64,000 nucleotides of DNA from Pseudodesulfovibrio sp. JC047 (GTDB lineage Bacteria; Desulfobacterota; Desulfovibrionia; Desulfovibrionales; Desulfovibrionaceae): contig NZ_WUEH01000012.1 in the NCBI RefSeq assembly GCF_010468615.1, positions 40,378 to 104,377 on the forward strand, read 5' to 3'. The number at the start of each line of letters is the position of its first letter. Position 1 is the stretch's first letter. The position numbers and the translations under genes are program-made. Positions 44,590-52,523 of this stretch are shown piece after piece. A model generated the notes under the pieces. That model was not told where the DNA came from, ran no database searches, and saw nothing but the letters and a program-made list of their open reading frames with translations.

Positions 44590-45654
44590 TTATTTCAGGC
44601 CGAGTTCCTTTTTGAGGAATTCGAAATCGATGTTATTGGAAACCAGTTCCGCACCTTGCTTGATTTTGATCGCGTCGCGCAGTTTGTGCCGGGACAGGAT
44701 GTCATCCATTTTCTTGGCCACGGTAAAGGTGTCTTCACGGACCATGATGATCGGGGTTTCCAGCACCTCGGATCGGGTCAGGATGATGTCGTTGGGGTAG
44801 AGGTTGCCGGTCAGGATCAGACACGGGCAGTCGCCTTCGAGGGCCACAAGCTGCACGTCCGAACGGTCGCCGCCCACGATGATGGCGGAATTCTTCTTCT
44901 TGCGGAAATGCGTCATGAAGTTCTCGACCTGCATGGTGCCGATGAGGAAGGACTCCACCACCCGTTCACTCTTGTTGTGGGCAGAGATGATCTTGCCACC
45001 GAGCCGGTCGGCCAAGTCGCCCACCTTGATCGCGCCCATGAGCGGATCGCGGGGGATGACACCGAGAATCTTGACACCCTTTGATTCCAGAGAGGGTCCG
45101 AGCAACTGATCGATTTCATCCATGAAGTTCGGCGGAACGTCGTTGAGCACCACTCCGGCCATGAGGTCGCCCAGCGCCTCTTTCATGACCATGAGGTAAT
45201 CGTATTTCAGTTCTTTTTGGAACCGATCGATGATGATGGTCTTGATGCCGAGTTTCTTGATGACGGAAATGGCGTCAGTATCGCAGTATTTCCCCGAATA
45301 CATGGAGCCGGACCCTGCGACCAGGGTGACATCCTTGTCTTCGGAGACTGCGGCATAGCCTTCCACGATCTTGTCGAGCAGCCCGGTCATCTTGCCGGTG
45401 AAGGCCTTGACCTTGAAATCCTGGGTGACCACGATGGGCGTGACCATTTCGGGATCGGCGGAGACTCCGAGCACATCCTGAACGAATGCCGCATCTTCAT
45501 CACCGAGTTTGCCGTCTATTTCCATGGGCATGGCTCCTACCGGCTTCATGTAGCCGACGTTGAAGCCCTCTTTCTGTAGTCGCAGGCCCAGACCCATAGC
45601 GATCATGTTTTTGCCTGAGTATCCTGTTGTCGAACCGATATAGAGACCTGCCAT
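44590..45654 (-). CDS. Phosphotransacetylase-like protein with BioD-type and DRTGG domains
   Basis: A 354-residue protein without the phosphotransacetylase catalytic domain. The N-terminal part (1-220) is a P-loop of dethiobiotin-synthetase type with GSTTGYSGKNMIAMGLGLRL and VTLVAGSGSMYSGKY; the C-terminal part (about 225-350) is a DRTGG domain with AIIVGGDRSDVQLVALEG. These two domains are the N-terminal portion of some large Pta proteins and occur alone as possible regulators. It lies 55 bases downstream of the ADP-forming acetyl-CoA synthetase gene, so a role in acetyl-CoA/acetate metabolism is likely. Confidence 0.85.
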   Translation of the reverse strand: MAGLYIGSTTGYSGKNMIAMGLGLRLQKEGFNVGYMKPVGAMPMEIDGKLGDEDAAFVQDVLGVSADPEMVTPIVVTQDFKVKAFTGKMTGLLDKIVEGYAAVSEDKDVTLVAGSGSMYSGKYCDTDAISVIKKLGIKTIIIDRFQKELKYDYLMVMKEALGDLMAGVVLNDVPPNFMDEIDQLLGPSLESKGVKILGVIPRDPLMGAIKVGDLADRLGGKIISAHNKSERVVESFLIGTMQVENFMTHFRKKKNSAIIVGGDRSDVQLVALEGDCPCLILTGNLYPNDIILTRSEVLETPIIMVREDTFTVAKKMDDILSRHKLRDAIKIKQGAELVSNNIDFEFLKKELGLK

Positions 45655-45709
45655 GGAAACCTCCTGAAGTATGGCGTGAGCGGGAGCTGGTCAAGCGTGT
45701 ACCGCTCTT

Positions 45710-47833
45710 CTATGTCACATTGCGGAAAAACGAGCCGATGGTCAAGCGCAGGTCCGTGACGAGCGCACCTTCGGCATCTACCAGAACCGGGTTGAGTTCG
45801 ACTTCCCGGATTTCCGGAAAGTCCGTCGCCATTTGCGAGATGGACAGTAAAATATCTTCGATGGCCGCCAGGCTGACTGGTTCTTCACCCCGAATGCCCC
45901 GCAGCAGCGGAAACGATTTGATCTCACGAACAATGTCCTGAACGTCTTGCAGGGTCAATGGAGCCAGTCTGTAGCTGACGTCATCGAGCACTTCGGAAGA
46001 CGGGCCGGCCAGGCTGAAGGACACCAGTGGGCCGAATTGCGGGTCCTGCGTGAACCGGATGACCACTTCGCGGGCCTTGATCGGTCCCATGGTCTGGACA
46101 AGACACCCGGCGATATAGGCATCGGGACGTTTGCGCTGGGCACGGGCCGTGATGTCGAGCCAGGCGTCCCGCACGTCGCGCGGTGTCGCCAGATCAAGGG
46201 CTACGCCGTCCACGTCCCCACGACTTGGAATATGGGGTGAAACCAGTTTGAGAGCCACTGGATATTTCAGTTTCTTGGCGGCACGAACCGCCTGATCGCT
46301 GGTCCGTACCAGTCTGGTCTCGGGAATAGGCAGTTCATAGGCCATGGCGATGTTCATGGCATCCGCGAACGGCAGTTCCGTGATGCCCTGTTTCATGAGC
46401 GTCCGGATGGTCCGTTCAGCCCGTCCCTTGTCGCGGCGGAAACAGACTTCGACCGGATAGGGCCGATGCTCCCATTGATATTGGGCGTGCATGGCGGAAA
46501 TGGCCCTGACAGCCGGTTCCGGGTAGCTATAACAGGGAATGCCTGCGGCCAACAACATGTCCCGGCCAGGTCCGATTCGTTCATCACCCATGAAACTGGC
46601 GAAAATTGGTTTGTCACAGGTCTGGGCCACATCGATGATGGCCTGTGCCGTTTCCGTGATTTCTGCGGAAGCCGTGGGCGTCAACAGGACCAGTATGGCG
46701 TGGGTCATGGAATCCGTGGCCACGGATTCCAATGTGGCGCGATATCGTTCGGCCTTGGCATCGCCGATGATGTCGATGGGATTGTACAGGGCGGCAAAGG
46801 GCGGCAAGACTTCGGTCAATGTTTCCAGCGTCGAACTGGATGGTCGGGCGAGGTTCAGGTTTGCCGCTTCACAGGCGTCGGCTGCCAGAATACCGGGACC
46901 GCCTGAATTGGTGACTACCGTGAGATTCGGTCCTTCTGGCAGGGGCTGTTCAGCAAAGGCCCGGGCAAGATCAAAAAGGGATTCCAGGGTATCCACCTGA
47001 ATGATTCCGGCCTGCTTGAATGCGGCGGTGGAGGCCACAACCGATCCGGCCAGTGCGCCGGTATGGCTGGACGTGGCTCGTGCTCCAGCTTGCGTGGTGC
47101 CAGCCTTGATGAGGATGATCGGTTTTTTGTTCGTGACAGCTTGGGCGTTTTTCAGAAATTCCTGGCCGTCGTCAACTGACTCCAGATAGCCGATGATGAC
47201 TTTGGTGTCCGGGTCTTCTCCCAGTGATGCCAAAACGTCCGCTTCAGAGATGCCAGCCTTGTTTCCCAGTGAAATGAATTTTGAAAATCCGATGTTTTCC
47301 CCGTCGGCCCAATCAAGGATGGCCGAACAGAGTGCGCCGCTTTGCGAAAAGAAGGCGATGGATCCCGTGGTCGGTTTTCCTTGGGCAATGGTCGCGTTGA
47401 GGCCAATGGAGGTGTTGATGAGGCCTAGGGTGTTCGGCCCGAGTAGGGTGATTCCCTTGTGCCGGGCCAGTTCCGCCATTTCCATTTCAAGCTCGAACCC
47501 GTCGCGGCCGGTTTCCCGAAATCCGGCGGTAATGACGCAGATCGCACTGACGTTGGCTTCGGCCAGCTCTTTCATGGCAGGCAGCATTTTGTCCCGGGGA
47601 AGGACGATAATGCCGAGGTCCGGTGGTTTTGGAAGCGCGGAAATCTCGGGAAAAGTCGGAATGTCGAGAATTTTTCCACCTGCGGGATTGACGGGGAAGA
47701 TTGTCCCCTTGTACCCTGCGGCGATTAAATTGGACAAAATGACGTTGCCGAGCTTGTGCGGATTCCGTGAAACGCCAATGATGGCGATGGATTCCGGATT
47801 GAATAAAGAGTGAAGGTGTGCGTCTGATTGCAT
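45710..47833 (-). CDS. ADP-forming acetyl-CoA synthetase (acetate-CoA ligase), fused alpha and beta
   Basis: This enzyme converts acetyl-CoA, ADP and phosphate to acetate, CoA and ATP, or the reverse. The 707-residue protein contains the CoA-binding domain (LFNPESIAIIGVSRNPHKLGN), a ligase-CoA domain with the phospho-histidine segment ATSSHTGALAGS, and a C-terminal ATP-grasp domain (from about residue 480, with VALKLVSPHIPSRGDVDGV). It is the single-chain type. The start codon has no obvious ribosome site and lies only 16 bases from the divergent rnc start, so its promoter must sit within rnc coding sequence, unless the message is leaderless. Confidence 0.93.
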   Translation of the reverse strand: MQSDAHLHSLFNPESIAIIGVSRNPHKLGNVILSNLIAAGYKGTIFPVNPAGGKILDIPTFPEISALPKPPDLGIIVLPRDKMLPAMKELAEANVSAICVITAGFRETGRDGFELEMEMAELARHKGITLLGPNTLGLINTSIGLNATIAQGKPTTGSIAFFSQSGALCSAILDWADGENIGFSKFISLGNKAGISEADVLASLGEDPDTKVIIGYLESVDDGQEFLKNAQAVTNKKPIILIKAGTTQAGARATSSHTGALAGSVVASTAAFKQAGIIQVDTLESLFDLARAFAEQPLPEGPNLTVVTNSGGPGILAADACEAANLNLARPSSSTLETLTEVLPPFAALYNPIDIIGDAKAERYRATLESVATDSMTHAILVLLTPTASAEITETAQAIIDVAQTCDKPIFASFMGDERIGPGRDMLLAAGIPCYSYPEPAVRAISAMHAQYQWEHRPYPVEVCFRRDKGRAERTIRTLMKQGITELPFADAMNIAMAYELPIPETRLVRTSDQAVRAAKKLKYPVALKLVSPHIPSRGDVDGVALDLATPRDVRDAWLDITARAQRKRPDAYIAGCLVQTMGPIKAREVVIRFTQDPQFGPLVSFSLAGPSSEVLDDVSYRLAPLTLQDVQDIVREIKSFPLLRGIRGEEPVSLAAIEDILLSISQMATDFPEIREVELNPVLVDAEGALVTDLRLTIGSFFRNVT

Positions 47834-47849
47834 AAATACAGGGGGTTGA

Positions 47850-48530
47850 ATGGATACCGCTGAACTACAGGATTGTATCCACCATCGGTTTGGTCAAGTC
47901 AAGTTCCTGGAGACCGCGCTCACGCACTCCTCGTTCGCCAATGAACAGGACGTGAATGCGGACAATGAAAGACTGGAATTCCTAGGGGATGCGGTTCTTG
48001 AGTTGTGTATTTCCGAGGAAGGATTCAAGCGATATTCGGAAGCTCCGGAAGGACAACTGACTCGAATTCGTTCGCAACTTGTCAAGGAACAGAGTCTTGC
48101 GTCCATTGCCCGAGATCTCAAGTTGGACAAATATATCCGGCTGGGACGAGGTGAAGAATTGCAAGGTGGTCGGGAACGGGATGCCCTGTTGGCCGATGCT
48201 TTTGAGGCCGTACTGGGAGCCGTGTTTTTGGATGGTGGCTTTGAAGTCGCCAAGAAAACCATTTTAAATATTTTCGAAAACCAGTGGCCGGAACAGGCCA
48301 AGTTGCCGGAAACAAAGGATTATAAAAGTCGATTGCAAGAAGTTGCTCAAGAGCGTTTCAAGGAACGTCCGGTGTACGTGTTGTCCGGGACCAGTGGACC
48401 TGAGCACGAAAAGTTGTTCATGATCGATGTCACCCTGCCACATGGCGAAGTCTTTCGAGGTGTCGGGACCAGCGTCAAACGGGCGGAGCAGGAATCAGCG
48501 CGGACCGCGTTGAAATTCCTTTCGGAATAA
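47850..48530 (+). CDS. rnc: Ribonuclease III
   Basis: RNase III cuts double-stranded RNA and matures rRNA. The 226-residue protein has the catalytic signature ERLEFLGDAVLELCISE, LADAFEAVLGAVFLDGG, and a C-terminal dsRNA-binding domain with DYKSRLQEVAQERF and KRAEQESARTALKFL. The ATG at 47850 has AGGGGG upstream. Length is standard. The start is 16 bases from the divergent acetyl-CoA synthetase start. Confidence 0.97.
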   Translation: MDTAELQDCIHHRFGQVKFLETALTHSSFANEQDVNADNERLEFLGDAVLELCISEEGFKRYSEAPEGQLTRIRSQLVKEQSLASIARDLKLDKYIRLGRGEELQGGRERDALLADAFEAVLGAVFLDGGFEVAKKTILNIFENQWPEQAKLPETKDYKSRLQEVAQERFKERPVYVLSGTSGPEHEKLFMIDVTLPHGEVFRGVGTSVKRAEQESARTALKFLSE

Positions 48531-48595
48531 TAAATGTCTTGTTTTTTCTGAAATCAGGAAATTTGTCGTTTTTTTGGCCCATGTCTGGAAACGGC

Positions 48596-48638
48596 CGGAA
48601 CCAAACCCCGTAGCATCCGTGCTTCGGGGATGGTTCCG
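48596..48638 (-). terminator. Hairpin downstream of flagellin
   Basis: CGGAACCAAACCCCG and CGGGGATGGTTCCG pair with one bulge or mismatch around a loop of about 14 bases. No clear T-run follows on either strand, so it may be a weak terminator or an mRNA-stabilising hairpin for the flagellin message. Confidence 0.5.
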
Positions 48639-48666
48639 ATCGTCTTCAGCCGTGCGTCTCTAGAGA

Positions 48667-49596
48667 CTAACCACTGATGAGCTGCATGGCCATTCTCGGC
48701 AGAGAGTTGGCCTGCGCCAACATGGCCACAGCGGATTGGGTGAGAATTTGGTTACGGACGAATTCCGTCATTTCCTGGGCGACGTCAACATCGGAAATTC
48801 GCGATTCGGCAGACTGCATGTTCTCGGCCTGAATTTCCAGGTTTGTGATCGTGTTTTCCAGACGGTTCTGCATGGAACCGAGGTTGGCGCGAATCTTGTC
48901 CTTGGAGATAATGGCGTTGTTGATCGCGTCCATGGCAGACTGTGCCAATCCCTGAGTGGAAATGGCCTTGCCAGCATTCTGTTCTTCCCAGGTTGTGACA
49001 CCTGTCTTGAGAGCGGCGTCTTGTCCCAGGCCGAATGCATCCGAGGTGGAACCTTGGATTCCGACATAATAGTAATCTTCAGCACTGTCGTTGCTGGTTC
49101 CGAAGTGGATCTTCAAAGGCCCTTCGGATTGCAGCCCCGTGCCATCATGGTCCACTGCCGGGTCGCCGCCCAGATTACCGTTTAAAAGATAAATGCCGTT
49201 GAAATCTGTTGCGTTGGCAATACGGGTGATTTCTGAAGACATCGCCTGATATTCAGAATCGATAATCAGTCGTTGGTCAGAGTTGTATGTTCCCGTGGAA
49301 GCCTGCATGGCCAGCTCTTTCATGCGGATGAGTTTTTCATCAATGACCTGCAACGCGCCGTCAGCGGTCTGGATCAATGAAATGGCATCGGACGCATTGC
49401 GTACGCCCTGATGCAGTGAGCTGATTTCCGAGCGCATAAGCTCGCGAATTGCCAGCCCGGCAGCATCATCGGCCGCCGTGCCGACCCGCAGACCTGATGA
49501 CAAACGCCGTGTGGAGACTCCCAGACGATCATAATGATCGGTCAGGTTTCTCTGGGCATTCATTGCCATGAGGTTGTGGTTGATAACTAAAGACAT
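48667..49596 (-). CDS. fliC: Flagellin
   Basis: The filament subunit of the bacterial flagellum. The 309-residue protein has the conserved D0/D1 N-terminus (MSLVINHNLMAMNAQRNL, LSSGLRV, DDAAGLAI), a short variable centre (about residues 150-230), and the conserved C-terminus (RLENTITNLEIQAENMQSAESRI, QILTQSAVAMLAQANSLP). There is a strong AAGGAGGG ribosome site and a sigma-54-like promoter. It stands apart from other flagellar genes and is one copy in this window. Confidence 0.97.
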   Translation of the reverse strand: MSLVINHNLMAMNAQRNLTDHYDRLGVSTRRLSSGLRVGTAADDAAGLAIRELMRSEISSLHQGVRNASDAISLIQTADGALQVIDEKLIRMKELAMQASTGTYNSDQRLIIDSEYQAMSSEITRIANATDFNGIYLLNGNLGGDPAVDHDGTGLQSEGPLKIHFGTSNDSAEDYYYVGIQGSTSDAFGLGQDAALKTGVTTWEEQNAGKAISTQGLAQSAMDAINNAIISKDKIRANLGSMQNRLENTITNLEIQAENMQSAESRISDVDVAQEMTEFVRNQILTQSAVAMLAQANSLPRMAMQLISG

Positions 49597-49640
49597 CTGA
49601 ACCCTCCTTGTTCGAGTATCAAATCCATTTGCTCTCGTTA

Positions 49641-49656
49641 AGCAGTATACATGCCA
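49641..49656 (-). promoter_or_regulatory. Sigma-54 (-24/-12) promoter of flagellin
   Basis: On the minus strand the sequence reads TGGCATGTATACTGCT: TGG, ten bases, then GCT, matching the -24/-12 consensus closely. The start site would fall near 49630, about 34 bases before the flagellin ATG. No other promoter of comparable quality is seen. Confidence 0.75.
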
Positions 49657-49889
49657 ATACTTTTTTATTGTTAAATATCAGAAAGATAACTATCTAAAAA
49701 AAGTCTAGATGGGTTATTTTTTCCCAAAAATGAGGGGGGCTGGTCTGTGCTTTGTCAAGAGTTTGTCGGTATTGGGTGAAAAAAATGCCACATGTATCGG
49801 CAGAGGAGGCTGAGCCGATTATTTTTCAAGTGTGTCTTTTTTGAGAGGCGAGAGTGTTGTCTTTTTGAAAAGGCAGGGCTGGGAAAAAG
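49657..49889. other. Intergenic region upstream of flagellin
   Basis: AT-rich near 49660-49720, expected to contain activator sites for the sigma-54 promoter. No clear palindrome or gene is seen. Confidence 0.4.
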
Positions 49890-49927
49890 AGAAAGCCCCT
49901 GTTCGTCGAGGCGAGCAGGGGCTTTCT
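49890..49927 (-). terminator. Terminator after hypB
   Basis: AGAAAGCCCCTGTTCG and its near-perfect complement CGAGCAGGGGCTTTCT form a long stem; on the minus strand a TCTCTTTTTCCC tail follows. It lies 17 bases past the hypB stop. Confidence 0.85.
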
Positions 49928-49943
49928 TGTGAGTCTGTGAAGT

Positions 49944-50603
49944 TTATTTCTTTTCGGCGCGTTTGGTGCGCAGCCAGTTGTACCACTGTTCCATGTTGTC
50001 GCCTGTCCGGGCGGAAATCGGGAAGATTTCGATGTCCTTGTTCAAGGCTTTTGCATGGTTCTGTGCTTTGTCCATATCAAAATCAACGTAGGGGAGCAGG
50101 TCCACCTTGTTGAGCAGCATGGCTGCGGAGATATGGAACATGAATGGGTATTTTTCTGGTTTGTCATCGCCTTCGGCCACGGACAACAGGGTGATCTTGT
50201 AGTCTTCGCCCACATTGAATTCGGCCGGGCAGACCAGGTTTCCGACATTTTCGATGAACAGAATGTCGAGGCCCTCGGTGTCGATGGCCTTGAGCGCGTC
50301 CATGACCATGCCGGAGTCCAGATGGCATCCACCTTCGGTGTTGATCTGTACGGCCTGCGCGCCGGTGGCGGCCACGCGTTGCGCATCATTGTCAGTCTGG
50401 AGGTCGCCTTCGATGACCGCCATTTTGAATTCATCCTTCAGGTCGTGCAGGGTGCGTTCCAAAAGGGTTGTCTTGCCCGCGCCCGGAGAACTCATGAGAT
50501 TCAGGCACAGGATTTTTTTGACGCGAAATTTGTTGTGCAGCTCGTCTGCCAACCGATCGTTGGCTTCGAGTACATTGCGAACTATAGTGACTTCCTTGGA
50601 CAT
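49944..50603 (-). CDS. hypB: Hydrogenase nickel incorporation GTPase HypB
   Basis: HypB uses GTP to help load nickel into [NiFe] hydrogenase with HypA. The 219-residue protein has the P-loop SSPGAGKTTLLE, the switch segments EGDLQTDNDAQR and ENVGNLVCP, and the NKVDLLPY base-specificity motif. The N-terminal histidine-rich stretch found in some HypB proteins is absent, so this is the short form. It starts 16 bases after hypA. Confidence 0.96.
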   Translation of the reverse strand: MSKEVTIVRNVLEANDRLADELHNKFRVKKILCLNLMSSPGAGKTTLLERTLHDLKDEFKMAVIEGDLQTDNDAQRVAATGAQAVQINTEGGCHLDSGMVMDALKAIDTEGLDILFIENVGNLVCPAEFNVGEDYKITLLSVAEGDDKPEKYPFMFHISAAMLLNKVDLLPYVDFDMDKAQNHAKALNKDIEIFPISARTGDNMEQWYNWLRTKRAEKK

Positions 50604-50619
50604 GATATCTCCTTAACTC

Positions 50620-50979
50620 TTATTCCTGCTGGTCATCCACTTCAATGGAATCAATCAACAGTTCTTTTCCTTCCAACACGTGATGGCCGAGGAGTGCTTC
50701 GCACTTTGGACACGGCATACATCGGGCATGTTCGGGGCTGAAAACTTCGCCACACTCACCACATGCGACCTTGACCGGAACCTCGATAATCTCTAACTCA
50801 GCCCCGTCAAATTCTCCACCCGGGATGAGTGCGTCCCAGGCAAATTTCAGGGATTCAGACACCGCTCCAGCCAATTGGCCGTTTTTGATGGTGACTTTCT
50901 TGAGTTTCTGGCCATCATATTTGACCATTTCTTCGCGTAAGATGCCGAGGATGGATTCGACGATTGACATTTCATGCAT
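50620..50979 (-). CDS. hypA: Hydrogenase nickel incorporation protein HypA
   Basis: HypA binds nickel and zinc and delivers nickel with HypB. The 119-residue protein begins MHEMSIVESIL, where the N-terminal MH is the nickel site, and carries a zinc site with CGECGEVFSPEHARCMPCPKC. Length is normal. It is the first gene of the hypA-hypB pair; the other hyp genes and hydrogenase structural genes are not in the window. Confidence 0.96.
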   Translation of the reverse strand: MHEMSIVESILGILREEMVKYDGQKLKKVTIKNGQLAGAVSESLKFAWDALIPGGEFDGAELEIIEVPVKVACGECGEVFSPEHARCMPCPKCEALLGHHVLEGKELLIDSIEVDDQQE

Positions 50980-51138
50980 GGCTGAAAGCAGTACCCCTTT
51001 TTACGCATGCGGGCAAGGCTTCCCCCATCCTTGATTGCTTCTTTTTTACATGTTTCTGCAAGGGGTTGCGAAAAAGGATATTTTTTTGAGGAGAATCAGT
51101 TGACAACTTCATGAAACTGCTTAAACTTTTCCTAACTT

Positions 51139-51279
51139 GTTCTCAGGGCGGGGTGGAAGTCCCCACCGGCGGTAACCTGGTTTGCCAGGAAGCCCGCGAG
51201 CGTTTCTCTCTGTTGGGAAAGTCTGCAGACCCGGTGTGATTCCGGGGCCGACGGTAAAAGTCCGGATGAAAGAGAATGA
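51139..51279 (+). ncRNA. FMN riboswitch (RFN element)
   Basis: The conserved blocks are present in order: TTCTCAGGGCGGGGTG, AGTCCCCACCGGCGGTAA, AGCCCGCGAGCG, GCAGACCCGGTGTGATTCCG, GGGCCGACGGTAAAAGTCCG and GATGAAAGAGAA. This binds FMN and normally turns off the downstream riboflavin gene. It ends about 120 bases before ribB. The region between (51290-51400) contains GC-rich alternating repeats that should form the expression platform. Confidence 0.97.
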
Positions 51280-51403
51280 GGCAGTCCTGTTTTCGTCGTA
51301 GCGCGTTTTAGCGTTCTGCGGCGTCAGGCCGCGGCGTGTGGTACACACGACCCGGCTGCCTGTCTTTGCGCCCTGATTCATTCATACTCTCAGGAGATTC
51401 ATG

Positions 51404-52057
51404 ATGAATCAGTCTTTACTCAATACTTTTGGTAACCCTGTGCAGAGGGTTGAAAAAGCTCTTGCGGCACTCCGTGATGGTCGTGGTATTCTTGTTACCG
51501 ACAATGAAGATCGTGAAAACGAAGGTGATCTCATCTTTGCCGCTGAAACGCTCACGAACGAACAGATGGCTCTTCTCATCCGCGAGGGGAGTGGAATTGT
51601 CTGTTTGTGCATGACCGATGAAAAAATTCGTTCCCTTGAATTGCCCATGATGGTGGAGGAAAACAGCAGTCAATATCAGACCGCGTTTACCATCTCCATC
51701 GAAGCAGCCAAGGGAGTGACGACCGGAGTGTCTGCTGCTGATCGAGTGACAACCATCAAGACGGCTATTGCCGGAGACGCCACAGCCAGGGATATCGCCA
51801 GCCCTGGTCACGTGTTTCCGCTTCGCGCCCGTCCCGGTGGGGTGCTTGAACGAGGAGGCCATACCGAAGCCACGGTAGACATGGCTCGGTTGGCCGGTTT
51901 GTCGCCATGTGGTGTGCTTTGCGAAGTCACCAATCCTGATGGAACCATGGCCAGAACCCCGGAAATCGTCGCATTCGGTGAAAAACACAACATGCCCGTC
52001 TGTACTGTGGACGACATTGTTGCATACCGCAAATCTCGAAAAAGTGAGGCCGCATAA
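51404..52057 (+). CDS. ribB: 3,4-dihydroxy-2-butanone-4-phosphate synthase
   Basis: RibB converts ribulose 5-phosphate to the four-carbon riboflavin precursor. The 217-residue product, counted from the second ATG, has the monofunctional length and pattern: [29 protein letters not shown] (metal-binding Glu and Asp), [41 protein letters not shown] and [12 protein letters not shown]. It is not fused to a GTP cyclohydrolase II domain. From memory, the start [10 protein letters not shown] and general pattern are close to E. coli RibB. An ATG three bases earlier (51401) is an alternative. It is controlled by the FMN riboswitch. Confidence 0.97.
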   Translation: MNQSLLNTFGNPVQRVEKALAALRDGRGILVTDNEDRENEGDLIFAAETLTNEQMALLIREGSGIVCLCMTDEKIRSLELPMMVEENSSQYQTAFTISIEAAKGVTTGVSAADRVTTIKTAIAGDATARDIASPGHVFPLRARPGGVLERGGHTEATVDMARLAGLSPCGVLCEVTNPDGTMARTPEIVAFGEKHNMPVCTVDDIVAYRKSRKSEAA

Positions 52058-52093
52058 CTTTTAGATATCCACTACAAAAAAACAAAATATGCA

Positions 52094-52128
52094 GGCTCCG
52101 TTTCCTAGTAACGGGGCCTTTCTTTTTG
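52094..52128 (+). terminator. Rho-independent terminator after ribB
   Basis: GGCTCCGTT pairs with AACGGGGCC (one wobble) around TCCTAGT, followed by TTTCTTTTT. It starts 37 bases past the ribB stop. Confidence 0.85.
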
Positions 52129-52150
52129 GCGTCGGCTTGGGATAGCGGCG

Positions 52151-52240
52151 CATCTGCACATTTTTCGGGCACCGCTCGATCCTCACCGTAGGAAGACTAC
52201 GCCTCCGGTCGATCGGCACCCGAGAAAATGCACATCTGCA
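52151..52240. repeat. Long imperfect inverted repeat downstream of ribB
   Basis: The left arm (from TGCACATTTTTCGGGCACC) is matched by a right arm ending GGCACCCGAGAAAATGCACA, with the central GTAGGAAGACTAC hairpin. The whole forms one stem-loop of about 90 bases. It follows the ribB terminator directly and is not coding. This looks like an intergenic palindromic repeat of a family that may occur elsewhere in the genome. Confidence 0.7.
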
Positions 52241-52282
52241 CCACTCTACCAAGCCTTAACTCATCGGGGAGAGAGAGCCGCT

Positions 52283-52510
52283 GTTGGGGGCGGTGCCCCC
52301 AAGGTACTCCAGAAGTTTGGGGTGTCGGGGATATGGGCGATTTGGCTGAAGGATGAAGAATGGGGCCTCGGGGAAAGAGAGTCGTTGTTGGGGGCGGTGC
52401 CCCCAAGGTACTCCAGAAGTTTGGGGTGTCGGGGATGTGGGCGATTTGGCTGAAGAGTGGGGTGTCGGGGAGAGGTTTTGTTGGGGGCTATGCCCCCAAG
52501 GTATGGTTGG
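52283..52510. repeat. Three tandem units with a TTGGGGGCNNTGCCCCCAA core
   Basis: The core GTTGGGGGC..TGCCCCCAAGGTA occurs at 52283, 52387 and 52480, spaced 104 and 93 bases. The first two copies also share the flank TACTCCAGAAGTTTGGGGTG, and TATGGGCGATTTGGCTGAAG / TGTGGGCGATTTGGCTGAAG recurs. Each core can form a hairpin with five G-C pairs. The array lies between the 52151 hairpin and the methyltransferase gene and has no good open frame. Confidence 0.8.
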
Positions 52511-52523
52511 AGTGACGTTTTTC

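Noticed and set aside
50980..51070. Possible sigma-54 promoter TGGGGGAAGCCTTGCC upstream of hypA
   Set aside because: The -12 part fits, but the -24 block TGGGGG departs from TGGCAC, so I do not report it as a feature.
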